Positions 12,601 through 25,242 of a stretch of DNA of 64,000 nucleotides are shown here, piece by piece. Origin of the DNA: Pipra filicauda (taxonomy: Eukaryota > Chordata > Aves > Passeriformes > Pipridae). The stretch is from NCBI RefSeq assembly GCF_003945595.2, contig NW_024104332.1, forward strand, positions 1,922,001 to 1,986,000. The letters are read 5' to 3'. The translations under genes and the position numbers were made by a program. Below the pieces are notes generated by a model, which made no database searches, was not told the origin of the DNA, and was given only the letters and a program-made list of their open reading frames with translations. Each line of letters opens with the position of its first letter. Within the stretch, counting starts at the first letter, position 1.

Positions 12601-15600
12601 CCTGACTGTCCTGCCTCCAGGAGAGAAGTCTATGCCAGTATCTAAACCTTTCCTGACAAATCACACAGCAGATGCTGTCTTCCATGGAGTGAGGTTTTTA
12701 GATCTCCTTTGGCTTGATTTTTGTTAGACCTCCTTTGGCAGCCTGTAGAATATCTAATAGTGGTGAATAAGGGTTAGAAAAGAGCCAGCCAAAGTGCTAC
12801 TAAGCCTGCACTAGCAGGCCTGTCTCTAGGATATATGAAAAATATACTGGTGTGTTCCTCACTTAGCTGGAGTTGTCAAATCAATCAAGAGATCCTTCAA
12901 GGGTCACTACTATTTTTAAGAGCAAAGAGTTTTCAAGAACAAAAAAATTACTATCCAGTCTACCAACAGCTTGCTGTTTTCTAGTTTATCTTCGTTTCAT
13001 CTCCCCTCTTTTTTTTTTCAGACAAACTCTTAATTTCTTTCCCTTTGTATAGGCAGAGCTATATGACTCTTCTTTTCAGTTGGTGCCTTTGAGTCATTCT
13101 TCATTTTTCTCCTGGTAGACTCATAGGAAGGGGTAAGTGTGAAAATCTGGTCACCCAGGCAAAACATCCCAAGAGAGGAAGAGAGAGGGCAGGCAGCTGA
13201 AAAAAAAAAGTATGGCAGAAGGCTGCCATGTGTTGAGGTGTTTCTTGCTGCAAAAAGGGCAGACAAACTGGAGTCAAGCCCCAGCTTTTTTTTTCACACT
13301 CACTTCTGAACAGAAATCACTGTCTCCTTTTAAGAGCAGCCAACATCTCACCAGGCCTGGCTCCCACCTTGGCAAAGGGTAATTCATCCCTTGCAGAGCA
13401 CAGAGCTTCTGGTGGAAAAGCATCACCAAGCACTTCTTCCAACAGGAGCAAGCCTCGGAAACATGTAGGTTTTAATCTGGCAATTGCCTGTTCTAAGCTG
13501 GAGGACAAATTACACCCCTGCACTGGGCTTTGTGTTTTTGCACTGCTCAGCTGCCAAAAACCGCACATAGATATCGACTCAGAAAAGGACATTTTCTTTA
13601 GAAGGGCCAGCCAGGACCATCAGGGGAAGGGGCTGAACATATGGGCTAGGATCTCTGTCAGGAAAAATTAGACACCTACCTCTGAAGTAGACATAGAGGG
13701 CCTTCCTTCACTGGTGGCAGAGAAAAGCAGTGCATCCCACCTTCTGCTGATGCAGGCATCTGAAACACATCAGATGAATCATGCTCTAGAAGTGCCTGTT
13801 TCTTAGCAGTGATTATAAAGAGAGCCTGGATGAGTAGCTCATCTGCTGCCATCTAAAGTAGAAGGAAGTGGATGCATTAGTTTGAAAGCAGAAAGAGAAG
13901 GCTTTATTTCTTGCTGGTTTCCAGTTTCAGGTGGCACTACAGAGAGAAAAAAGCTGGTATGGTGTTTGAATTTCCATATGGGAGATGTTTTATCTCCTAC
14001 TCCAGTGCCCAGATTTCGAGGGCTGCACAAGAAACAGTGCTGTGAAAAATCAAACTCAAGCTTCCTTCCAAATTGCATTCCTATTGGGCACCAGCCAGCA
14101 GTATATATCCAAAACAGTAAAGACCCACAAAGGCACTTACACAAAGGACTTTGAGATGTTTTCCAAGGGAGTCTTCTAAGAATACAAATAGTTGTAAAAA
14201 AACAGTTTGTCATTTGTTAAAAGGGAAGATATTTGGGCAATAAATGCAAAGGGTAACTTCATCAGTAATGTAAGCAAAACACTCTGATGGGTCACGTTAG
14301 TCTTGGAAAAATCTCAGTCTTCCAGTCATGCTGCCATATGGAGAGATGCTCCCCAGGGCCCATTTTACTCCCTAACTCTTCCGGTATTTGCCCCAAAAGT
14401 TTAACAGCCACAATTACACTGTGATATGAGACAATGATAAGGATTTATGTCAACTGAAAATCCTTAACTACCCCCTCTCCACTGAGGTGCATTTGGTGTT
14501 CTTGAACTCCCTGGACTGTTTCCGTCCATGAGACCAGCAGGTCTGGGAAGAAAAATAGGGTCTCAGCCTTTACCACTCTGTATTGCATGCAGACCTTAAA
14601 ATCTGCATTCCCTGGGTGTAAAACAGCACTTCACAGCCACTTTGGCCTTCCAGCAATTCCATACGTATAGGATATATAAGGATATATATTTCCTTTGCCC
14701 CTATTCCCAGATGAAATCTCTTGTGCGGAATAAACAAACCTTTTACGCTCTTCTCCATTATTGTATCATTTGTAAGGATTAGGATGCAAGTGTATTTCAC
14801 ACCTGATGTGGAAAAGTATCTGCTTTGATTTTCCACCCAGCCATGATTTGTCAGTGGATAGAAATCTCATCTCTGAAGTCCCGGGGCCTCAGCTTAGCAC
14901 AGTAATATAACAGATTTTTTTAGCAGTTTCAGAAAGGTAATCTAACACTAAATTAGCATTAAATGGTCCAGCAAAGTAGACATATGAAGGTGTCTGTAAA
15001 CATCCTCCTCTGCCCTTGATAGCAAGGATATCTTTTTTAGGCAAAGAGACAGTATTTTATTTAAATGCCTTGAGGCACCAATTTGCTTTGTATACAAACT
15101 ACTGAGTGATTAATGTCTTGATGAGCTCTTTTCCTCATCAGAGTTAAAATGACTTGAAATATCATATGACTTGCTAACAGATGACTAGATAAAGCTAAAT
15201 TGTAAAATGATCATTGCACTTTGGTCTCTTGCTCAATACATGGATTCCCTAATATGAGAAATGTGATCAGGAAATAATCTGCTACTAAGAAGGCAATCTG
15301 AGTCCCCTTCGGGGAACAGGCTGCAAGAATACAGCAGTGAGGATGATATATTAGCATTTCAAGAAGAGCCTGAAATCAGCACAGAGGATGCCACAGAGGT
15401 ATAGCTAAAATTGCTTTATCTTTATTTGCTAATATTTCTGGGAAAATTGCAATATTGAGAAATTGCAGAAAGACCAAACACCTTGCTTATACTGAATTGA
15501 ATCTGCAACTGTGCATGACCTATTCAAAGCCTACAGTATGTGATATTCTCCAATTAAAAGTAGACATTTCAGCCCAGGATAGGGTTCCTTTGTCAATGCT

Positions 15601-18600
15601 ACTGGTAAGTTTGAGGGTAAAGAGAGACACCAAGGTCAGTATTTCTAGAAGCAGATAGTATGTTTGAGTGACCCACTGGAGGCCCCTTATAGTGGTATAA
15701 TTTACTACAGATGGAGGTTCCATCACTTACCCATCATATCTTAGCCTCAGAAACTTTGTCAAAAAATGCCCCCAAGTTTTTTGGTTTGTTGTTGTTGTTT
15801 TTCTAATGTGCAATATATATCCTTCATGTGATATCTCAAAAGCTCCCCTATACAAATTCACCTCTTAAAAATCCCCCAACATCTTATTTTATTGCTTATG
15901 CAACAGATCTCCCCCCCAGCTCATTGGTACATACCTCTTTCTACAAAAACAATGATTTATTATTTTAGCAATAAAAAGCTGCAGTAATAGGCCAATGAAA
16001 ATAGCTAAAATTGTAGCCACTTTGCCTAGCAATTATACAAGTGACAGATTAATTTATCTGCTAGTCCAGCAGCTTAATTTACATCCCCACTTAATGGTTA
16101 ATTGTGGAAGTGCACTTCACTGCAACACCAGGAGGAGAGAGCAAAGGCTGGACCTCCTTGAAAGAAAAAAACCCTTTTAATAAATACCCATGCAATTAGT
16201 TATGCAAGCAAAACAGCCAGCAGCAAGCAACAACAGTGAAGAGAGGGAAGACATCACAGTATTTACATGTCAAAATAAAATATCACCAAGAGGCAGATGA
16301 TGTAGATGACACAAAATGAGACAGAAACCAAGTCAATTTTCACAGGAATTCAGGTGAAGGAGATTTAAAACAATAATTACTATGAAAAGGCTGATGAAAA
16401 TTAATTGGAAGAGATGGCAGCACTGTTTCTGCATTGGGAGAGCAGAATTTTTCAATGTCTGTAACAAAATGATGATTTACAACTCTGCAGTGAAGAGAAT
16501 TTACACACTGATCAAGACTTTGGTAAGGATTAGATCAGGTCAGGGATTTCCTGATTGCATTTTGCTTTTGTCAGAAAATGCTGACTCATTGAAACTGCAT
16601 CTGTTATTTAGCATTAAATGTTTCAACAGTGTTTAGTGTTGTCTGGATTCCTCAGCTCCTGGATGAAATCTCTGGTCAAATCCAGAACTGTGCAGAGCAG
16701 AACCAGCAGCTAAAGCACTTGCCTGCTGAGTAAGAGACCAAGACACTGAGCCCAGGCTGACCAGGCAGGTAGGAAAGTTGAACTTTGTGTAACATTCAGG
16801 CAGGCAGCGGTCACAGGACCGCAGTGGTATCTTGATCAGTGTCTAAGTGAAAAGATAAAATGTCCCACTTGCTCTCCGCATGCAGAACCTTCCAAAATCT
16901 TAGTAAGTCACAAAGAATGGAAAAGCAACCCCTTGTGTCATGGTCTTATGGAGGGATGGCCCAAAAGCCAAAGGCAATTGCAGATGTACTTCTCCAGTAA
17001 CTTCTGCAAGTCAAAGGTGGGTGTCTCCATTTCTTTTTTTTTTTCTTTTTAAACTAAAACCATGGTTCCCATTTTGTGTGGGCATCCAGTACCAAGCATT
17101 AACTTCTGGCACAGTTTTTTTGACTGTAGACACCTCATGGGCTGTGGCTCATAAAACACAAGCCAGTGGTAAGATGTGCTTCAAACAAGCCACATGCAAT
17201 AGCTGGAAGATTTGCAGCACAAAGATGACACGTTTGCCCTGCTATTTTACCAAGCTTTGCATCCTACATTGCAATAAGCAATGTATTTTTTGCACACACA
17301 TGGGTGGCTATGGCTCTGCTCTCTCAGCTAGAATACATACACACGGGGCTACGTGATATTGCACAGGTATCAGGCTCATTCTCATCGCACTGGATTCACA
17401 CAGAACTGATGAAATCTGTTGTTTCGGCCAAGGGGATTTTGAGAAACTTGGGAATGGGCTGAAGGAAACCACACAAACTTCACCAAGGGGAAAGACAACC
17501 TTGGGCAGCTGGGGGGAGATAACCCCATGATCATCACTGCTGGCTTAGTAGTTGCTCTGGCAGAGAACTCTCCCAACCAACACTCCTTTCAGTTTGTGAC
17601 CTCTTGGTTTTTTCATGAGACATTAAGTCAAGCACTGCAAGGATAAACTGTACACTGAAATTCAGTCATCTGACAGAGTAAGAAACGTGCTTAAGCTATT
17701 TAATGAATATGAAATTCCCTGATGCAATCTAGAGAGTTGATCCATTCTGGGGCTAATCAGACTTTTTATATTACACAATTTTAAAGAGAGAGACAGAAAA
17801 AGGGTCTTGAGGGGTGGCCTGGTATGACCAAGCCCAATAGCTGTCTCTGAAGAAGAGAAATATTTGGCCATGACACTGGGGACAGGACAGTGCAGATACC
17901 CACCTGGAAGTTCTAGCACAAAATCAGAGCTTTCTTGGGAACAAGAACAAGAGAAGCCCAAAGTTTCTTCATTTCATGATCCAAAATGCATGGTCTCCCA
18001 GCGTTATCCTTGCAATTCTGGCTTTGTACTGTCTAAGGATAATTTTTGCCAGAGAGTATAAATCCTTTTATGAATGATTCACAATCTCTGGAGATATACA
18101 GTAATTACTGTAACTGTACAAAAAAAAAAATTAATTTTCTATCTTTCAAGAAGAATGTTCACGTTGAGATAAACATTTAAAGAAAAAATTGAAATCAGAA
18201 GGCCCAAATCCTTCTGCGCAGACAGGTTTGACAGACAGGTGAGATAAGATCATCGAGAACAATATTATTTCAGGAATTTTGTCGACAAAGTGGAAATTAA
18301 ATCCATCTGAAATCATTCTAATTAGTTGGCTGCTTAAGTGGTAAAGCGTTAAACATTTTGTGGGAAAGCTGGGTATTTAAAAAAAAATGATAATTTATTT
18401 AGTCTATATAGACTTGCTCAGCTGTAAATCACTGATGCATTAGATAATACTTTGCATTTTGTCTTGAAAAATCACACCAAGTAGAAAATACATTTTTTTG
18501 TGTGTTATCAGGGGTGGCAGAGGCAGCTGGCTTGCTCCTTCTAATCCTTGCTAACATAACTGCATAATCACCTCACTGAGCACTGAACCTCAGCTCCAAG

Positions 18601-19360
18601 GGCTCTGTCTTCTGTTGTTAGTTTCTAAAAGCACAGGGAAGATCCTTCCCAAGTGGGATTTGCTTTACTGATTTTTATGGAATAATTAGGAACAACAGAT
18701 GCTGACTTTTGAACTCACTATGCCTGGTAAAATTCCCAAGGGCTCAGAGTTTTGGAGTTGCTGAAATTCTGCTTTCTTTCATGTGGGAGCTGCATTGCTG
18801 TCACCATCCTGATGGTAACAGGATTACAGTGAGTCACCACTGTAACCAGAGTTACGCTGACCCATCTAAATACTCAGAATTAATGCATCTCTCCTACTGA
18901 TTTTTTTAGACAGGCTCTACAATTTAATATTTTAATATTTCAATAATAGGGCTTTCAATGCATTATAAATAGCATAGTATTCTTCCAACATTTTTTTGGA
19001 CTTTTTAAGTGCAAATTTAAGTGCAATTTTTAAGAGGTAGATTTTGATATTTTTTTTTCCAGTGTAGACAGGCAGTAGTGGAGGCATTTAAAAGAACATG
19101 ACGCTTGTAAATTAAGGAAGACCTGCCTACAGTGAGTTCTGCTAAACTTGGGAATCATATACTGCATTAAGTATGTCTTAGAAGCAAAATTGGCCTTTAA
19201 AGATGTCAATAATTGCCCTGGAATATTTAATTAAAGAAGCATTTCTAGACTCAGATGAAAAACTGACGTCAGCATTGCTTCCACGACAAGCCATTGACTA
19301 AACCCCACCTGTCTGTGACACCAGCAGAGTGCTATGTTTTCCACAGAAAAAAACTGATTC
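9623..19360. other. Unique non-coding sequence with candidate regulatory segments
   Basis: No coding exon or RNA gene was recognised. The stretch holds a T/C-rich tract at about 13000-13020 ending in CAG (see findings), a (GTT)n-like run near 15785-15800, and a TAAT-rich segment near 15990-16100. It also holds an AT-rich segment at 18060-18480 built around a 16-bp perfect palindrome. Open frames, including one of 138 codons at 16940-17356, show no recognisable domain. Judged by eye only. Confidence 0.55.
18060..18480. promoter_or_regulatory. Candidate AT-rich regulatory element with homeodomain-type cores
   Basis: This segment contains the perfect 16-bp palindrome TACAGTAATTACTGTA at 18097-18112. 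It also has repeated TAAT/ATTA cores, including CATTCTAATTAGTTGG near 18315-18330. It has no recognisable repeat and no open frame. Dense TAATTA cores in unrepetitive DNA are typical of vertebrate developmental enhancers, but such cores also occur by chance in AT-rich DNA. The regulatory call is inference and needs cross-species conservation to support it. Confidence 0.22.
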
Positions 19361-19654
19361 CATAGAATCACAGACTGATTGGGGTTGGAAGGGACCTTAA
19401 AGATCATCTTTTTCCAACTCCTTGCCTTGGGCAGCAACACCTCTCACTAGACCAGGCCTGTCCAACCTGGCTTTGAACACTTCCAGGAATGGGGCACCCA
19501 CAGCTTCCCTGGGCAACCTGTGCCAGGGCCTCGCCACCCTCAAAGGGAAGAATTTCTTCCTAATATTTAATCTAAACCTACTCTGTCTCAGTTTGAAGCC
19601 ATTCCCCTTTGTCCTGTCACCATATGCTCTTGTAAAAATCCCTCTTCACCTTTG
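19361..19654 (-). mobile_element. CR1 LINE, 5'-truncated 3' end
   Basis: Read on the plus strand, the block begins CATAGAATCACAGA, then a GGTTGGAAGGGACCTT segment, then a tract resembling GACCAGGCCTGTCCAACCTGG, and ends near the CTTGTAAAAATCCCTCTTC motif. This order is the reverse complement of the avian CR1 3' end, whose terminus carries ATTCTATG-type repeats. The element is therefore on the minus strand, with its 3' end at 19361 and its 5' end truncated near 19654. About 290 bp remain, all from the 3' terminal part, so no endonuclease or reverse transcriptase survives. CR1 is the dominant LINE of birds, and severe 5' truncation is its usual state. Open frames over this interval are shadows of the element. 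Confidence 0.95.
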
Positions 19655-22600
19655 GGTACTTAACTTAAGCTGGGAAATGCTAAGAAAAACAAGACTTGAG
19701 CTTCTTTATGCTCCATTATTTGCTCAACTTTTCATTTCCTGAAAGAGAAGAGAGGAAAGCTTTGCTGAACTCTCAGCCCTCCTGCAAGAGGGACACCCAG
19801 TGTCTGTGCCACTGCCAGCAGCCACAGGCACACAGTGGGCACCAACACATGTGTCAGAAGGACTTTGGGCAGTGACACTTTCAGAAAGTCTCTGCCAATC
19901 TGCCGCTTGGATAAAGGTGTTTAATGTAAACATTAAGGGATCAAGTTAAGGATAAATCTCAGCATCTGTGCAGATTTGGGACCAACACTTACAGGCAGCT
20001 CCAGAAAGACTGAATCAGTGGTTGGGACCAGCAGAGGTCACTAGTACTTATGTGCAAGGAGGGTCACTATGATTTAAACCAAATTCCCCTTTGAGCAAGA
20101 TCTGAAGCGCTCCCTGGCAGCAAAACATTCAACAAAACTATAGAAACTGGGTACACTGACACAAAACCCAGTGAGACTGCTCTATCCTTCAGTGGTAAAG
20201 CTGTTCATGAGAATTCGTGGAAAAGAAATACAGCAAAAAGCAAGAGAATGTTGCTCTTGGGAGTGTTCACTCACCCTGAGGATGGTTTCTCTTAGGCTAC
20301 TTCCATTGTCAGTTGGCAGAAATCAGCTTGTTTCTGAAAATGAATCACAGCTCCAAAGTCCCTTCTGAATGATCCTTTCTCAACAGATTACACTAACAGC
20401 CTGAAGAGAAGAGCTTCTGAACTAGTCACAAAGTGGCTGTAAAAGAGGGCAAACCAAACATCTGTGCACTTGCAATGAAGCCATAGATGCTTCAAAATCA
20501 ATTTGTCATTGATTCAAAGGGGACCTGTGCATCTGGGATGTCTGGATGAGTAACTCTTGAATCCCACTTCTCCAGGGTTGCTGCAACGCTGAATCACTTT
20601 GCTCTTACCAGGCTTTTAGAAATGAATACTATGCCTTCTGTGTAATGATTGCAGAACATTATGAAACAAACAGCAAAAATCTATACATAGCCAATCCTGA
20701 TCCTGTCTGGGAAACTAAATCCTATCAGCCCCATCCTAATAGTACCTGAGAAACTCCAGACATTTCCAACTCTATCCCTAATCCATGATCCCATGCCAAT
20801 CCCAGCCTTAGTTTTACCCTTAACCACATGTCTTCAGCAGATCCTTTTTGGCATAAGTCCAGCTAAGCAGCTGCCTCAGTATCCTCATCCTTTACCTGGC
20901 CAGGGTCCCTATTCTGGCCCCAAATATAGCAGAGAGTACTGATCCCAGCATGGTCTCTGGGCTGAGACCTAAATAAGAGTATTTTGCAGAAACACCTCAT
21001 TTCCATGCCTAATAACCTTTTATTGGGTGGGCTAAGCCACGCATGTGATCACAGTCAAGTCACATAATAGAGCCTGTGAAACTAATTTAAATTATCAGGA
21101 TCAAAAGTCATAATTCCCATTTTAAAATGTACAATTTCTGCCTTGCTTTCATATGCAATTAATCTATGAACAAATGACAATTACCCAAACACTCATCTTT
21201 CTGTCACTCTTTTTAAAGTAGTATTTAGATGTTTGCATACCTCCAAAGTTTTCAGTGCCACCTCTAATGCACAAGTTTAGATTACAATGACATGGTTCTA
21301 GTTGCATCTGTATTTCTTTCTACACAGGTGCTGTATGAACAATTGGTTTTCTGGTTCAGTCACTGAACCAAAACAGTAGAGTGAATATAAAAATTACAAA
21401 CAGTCATGGACCAACCTTTTTTTCTCTGCAGAACAAAATCCCCCCCGCCAAACCATTTCACTTGACATTCCATTTGCTCTGAAATTAAATGCTTTGTTCC
21501 ACGTGCTTGTGGAAAGGAAATAGTAAGCTTTATAAAGAGGCAGATAGGGGAAACCTGCCTTTCGTCCATGTGTTTTAACCTCTCTGTGGGTGACAGGGCT
21601 CTTTAAGAGGGAGCTGGAGAGGTGTTCACCACCTACAGCCACCACACTGCTCAGTGCAGTCTGAAGAGAGGGCATGAGAAAAGTTCTCTGCACTGGTGAT
21701 TAAGACACTTGGCCAGGAGCTGGTGCATCAACTACAGTAAATCCACTGATCTGCTAAAGAAACAATGCCAGAGACAGGCTGAGGACACCTTGTCCGAGGT
21801 AAATGAAGTCCTTTGCTAGTGACAGCAAATGGAGAATTTATGGCAAGCAAGAAACAAGCCTGAGACTTGCTAAGGCTGAGACAATACGCTTACTTCTAAA
21901 CTTCACAGCAGGATATTTACTGTAGGAGTTTGTGTGCCCAGGTCAAAGAAAATCAAACTTAATTTCGGGGGGAGCTGAAAGTGCATTTAACATTTGCTCC
22001 AAACTATGGCTGTCAACCCATCTTAAAGCTATCAACTGAAAGGGCTGCTTCCTGTGGAAACTTAATCCTGCTGAAAACCCATAGTGGAAAAAAACACAGG
22101 AGAGGCAATGCCTAGGGAATACGGGAAGACAGGCATATGCAGCCACAACCCTGTAGAAGTGTTGTCAGGAGACCAGAACATCCAAACAATCTGCTGACAG
22201 CTCCCTGTGAAGCTCATATGTCCCAGGAAATTTTAGTCACATTTCTGTCACTTCTGTTACAATGGCCTCAGTCCCCTGCTGTAGCCACACAGCTGGGAGA
22301 GGATGGTTTTCCTTGATGGAAGAAAATAACAAGAAAAGAAAACACCTTAAGACTTGCCATTATGCTGAACACCAGCTGATATCTGGTCTTTCTTCTGGTC
22401 TCTTCTACTGCCTTATTGCCAGCCAGTTTTCCTATCCGCTGTGGAGACAGACCTCTGTCAGACTGTACTATGAGTTATACGCTGTTCTCTTACAGGGGAG
22501 GTTGCTCTTTATAGGAGCTGAACACACACACAAAAAGTGATCACAGCTAATAGTCTGTAGTCGTGATTGCCACAAGTTTAGTGCCAGCTCTCAAAAAAAG

Positions 22601-24357
22601 TTTTCAAACTTCAGATCCTAGACTCACATCATTAGGAAATTATGTTTTCATTAAAAAGTAGTTTCTAAGGTCCACGATGATGAAGGAAAATCAAGAAATG
22701 TAATTATCTCATATCCTAAGAACGCATTCCTTCACCAAAAGGCAACGAAACTAACATCAAGTTAAGTCTGTAAATATTCACAGCACTCACCAACTACTGA
22801 CCTCTGCTGTACTTGCAGCAGAGCACCATCTCACCACTCCGAATTTCTTTTAACAGCCTTGTCTCCCGATCAGTCAAACCTCTGACACAGGGAAGGTTGT
22901 CTGAATTCCCAAAGCACACACATGAAACTCAGAAAAATCAGGAAGTGAGAATATTTTTTTCCTTTCTTCTCCTGCACTAGCACCCATTTCACTGTCTGCC
23001 TGCACCAGTAACTGAAGATAACCTTTGGATAACATTTGCAACTCACACACTAATGTCCCATCTATCTCTCGTTATATCTCCTCACTGCCTGTTTTTCTAT
23101 TCACAGCAATTATTCAGATTATTTGGCCATGTTTTTCCAGCTCTCCCTGTGCATACAAACAACCTAAAGAAATAAGCAATGCAGAATTCCGAGAGATGTT
23201 TTGAAACTCTTATCTCAGCCTCCTCCAGGCAGGTTCTCCCCCTCAAGATTTGCCTACCATTAAGTGTCTTACAGCATTATGCAGCACATAAGGGTGCACC
23301 GTAAAACTGGGAGCACTGTATTTGCCATTGTTACTGTTCCTTCAGTAGTGAGAATTTAGAGGGCACGTGCAGTCAATTCCTGACATGATGACAACTGTAG
23401 GATTGTTCATCTTAACCACAAAATATCACAACATTTTGAGGGTGTTTTTGTTTTGTGCAATATGAATTTCACTTTATGATATTTTTTCACAATGTACTGT
23501 CGAAAATCTGTCTTTCCAGGACACTGAGACTACAAAGATAATTTTGTGCTCCAGTATTTTTCCAGGAAAAAAAATATTTAGAAAAATTAATTTTTGCTTA
23601 AAAAAAAGGAGCAGAAAAATATTGACTACAATTCCTCTCTACATACAGAGTTTACATCAACAGTAGAAATTGCTCTGACATCTTGGGAAGCAGACCTTAA
23701 ATTCCTATTCTCTGCAAATGGCAAAAAACAAGTAAGTATTATTACATATATATGAATTTAGAAATGTCATTAACTAATTTAGAAATATTATTTACTAATA
23801 TATAAATAACCACTAAGCCCTATAGGCAGCGCATGTCTTAATGAAAAGAAAGCAAACCAAACCCACCCCATTAAATCAATACATGTTTCACAGAGTTTTG
23901 TTTGCTCCAGAAGATGAGTTCCTCGTGAAGCATTTTAAATCAAACTCAAACCAGTGCCACAAAACCTCAAGAGTGAAGGGCTACAAATACCAGACTTCTC
24001 TCTTTGTGTTAAATTCAGCACAGCACACCTCTGGTAATTTCCACATCCAGTCTAAAAGGGAACAACCTTTTTTCACTCTGCAGCCTTCATGACATCACAA
24101 GATCAAAGCAGTCTGTGTTCTCAGCTTGCTGCTCTCTGACTTCTTTTTTGGCTCTGAGGGGGACTTTAGAAGCCCAGTTCAGCAATGTACTTCTGTGGAA
24201 TGACCAAACTCTTTCCAACCACCACACAAGCCAGGATCCATCTTTTAGCACCTCCCAAACCCCATTCATCTGAAATCAATCTTACCACATATCCATGCAT
24301 GGGATCGTTGCCAAAATGAGTCAGGATGAACACCTGCATCTGATGTGATGCAGTCTG

Positions 24358-24375
24358 GTGTGTGTGTGTGTGTGT
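24358..24375. repeat. (TG)n microsatellite
   Basis: About eight to nine uninterrupted TG units in non-coding sequence. On the opposite strand this reads as repeated TH residues in short open frames, which are artefacts of the repeat. Confidence 0.9.
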
Positions 24376-24546
24376 CTGAGCCTGTACCTGCTCCAGGAGA
24401 GCAGGCAAACACGATGCATGACACGATCCCCTGCACAAAAGGGAGGTGAATGCAGTTTCTGAGAGGGTGAGTATGGAGCCGGTTGTAGTTGGCTTCCTGC
24501 CAAACCCCACAGACCACAGAAGAAAAGCTCCCAGAAGAGAGAGAAG

Positions 24547-24560
24547 AAAAAAAAAAAAAA
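24547..24560. repeat. Poly-A run beside the LTR-like element
   Basis: Fourteen consecutive A residues follow a GA-rich stretch. The run ends four bases before the proposed target duplication of the neighbouring minus-strand LTR. I take it as pre-existing flank and not as part of the element. Confidence 0.75.
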
Positions 24561-24563
24561 CAC

Positions 24564-24568
24564 GGAAT
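24564..24568. repeat. Candidate left target-site duplication GGAAT of the minus-strand LTR
   Basis: GGAAT here matches GGAAT at 25238-25242 on the other side of the proposed element. A 5-bp match has an appreciable chance probability, so this supports the boundaries only moderately. Confidence 0.4.
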
Positions 24569-25237
24569 AGCAAAAGCTATATAATATATATATATTTTAC
24601 ATATATCACATGTATACAATTAAGGTACTATGTACATATGAACACAGGAACCCCAAATCGCTCCCAAAAGGGAAAGAGGGGCAGCGGAAAGGGACAAAAA
24701 GGGGCAAAAAGGGACAAAAATGGACAAAACCAAAAAAGGTATGCACAATCGAAAAACCCAGTAACCGACAAAATAAAGAATTAGCGAAATCTCACCACTT
24801 CCCTTGAGAAAAGCAGGACGGCCGGAGGCGGCCCAGCACTCTCTCCTCACGCGTGGCAGACACAGCAGTCACCGCAGGTCTCAGCTCCGGATCAGCCAGG
24901 CCAATGCAGGGTCCTACCATTCCCAAACCTCACCAGAAGAAGAGAGAGCGAGGTCTCTCTGACCGGCTTATTTATACTTCATGGAATAGCATGGAATACT
25001 TCCTGGGTCACTCCTTAGTTCCTTCCTGGTTACAAGCTGGTCTCCAGGAAGGCCTAGACTGAAACTATCGCAGAGTAGCAACCTCACCCAGGCCTGCAAA
25101 CTCTCACAGCAAAGCAAACTTTCAGCAAAGCAGCAGCAGCTAAAGGAAGCAGCTTGGATGCCTCCTTTGGTCGCATCCCACCAAAACTCTAAGATATTGT
25201 TGAAGCATCCCATTGTTTAGGATCGCCAGGTATAACA
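24569..25237 (-). mobile_element. Probable older solo LTR of an endogenous retrovirus
   Basis: On the minus strand the block starts TGTTATACCTGG at 25237, the expected TG start of an LTR. It carries a canonical TATA motif TATAAATAAG (24976 down to 24967), preceded by a duplicated ATTCCATG motif. A CpG-rich segment follows at about 24780-24960, with CGGCCG and CACGCG, unlike the CpG-poor surroundings. A plus-strand GGGACAAAAA decamer tandem lies at 24691-24730. The 3' end is proposed at 24569, where GGAAT duplicates the sequence at 25238-25242. The terminal CA would have to have changed to CT. No gag, pol or env sequence adjoins it, so it is read as a solo LTR. The family is not recognised. 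The TATA, CpG block and size argue for an LTR. The left boundary is uncertain. Confidence 0.5.
24691..24730. repeat. Decamer tandem array inside the minus-strand LTR
   Basis: Four consecutive 10-bp units in perfect register: GGGACAAAAA, GGGGCAAAAA, GGGACAAAAA and TGGACAAAAC. Related sequence continues for several bases downstream. It lies within the proposed LTR, downstream of its TATA motif when read on the minus strand. Confidence 0.8.
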
Positions 25238-25242
25238 GGAAT

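Larger units (their letters stand above)
19655..24563. other. Unique AT-rich non-coding sequence with small simple repeats
   Basis: No gene was recognised. A degenerate CCATCCTAA/CCAATCCC-type segment lies at about 20690-20850. A 21-bp imperfect tandem duplication beginning ATTTAGAAAT lies at about 23756-23798. A TG microsatellite is at 24358-24375 and an A14 run at 24547-24560. All other open frames are short and unremarkable. Confidence 0.55.

Noticed and set aside
14995..15008. TGTAAACATCCTCC, resembling the mature mir-30 start
   Set aside because: Similarity stops after about 13 bases and there is no opposite arm forming a microRNA-length hairpin.
19422..19742. 106-codon plus-strand open frame
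   Set aside because: It is the reverse strand of a CR1 3' end running into flank, not a gene.
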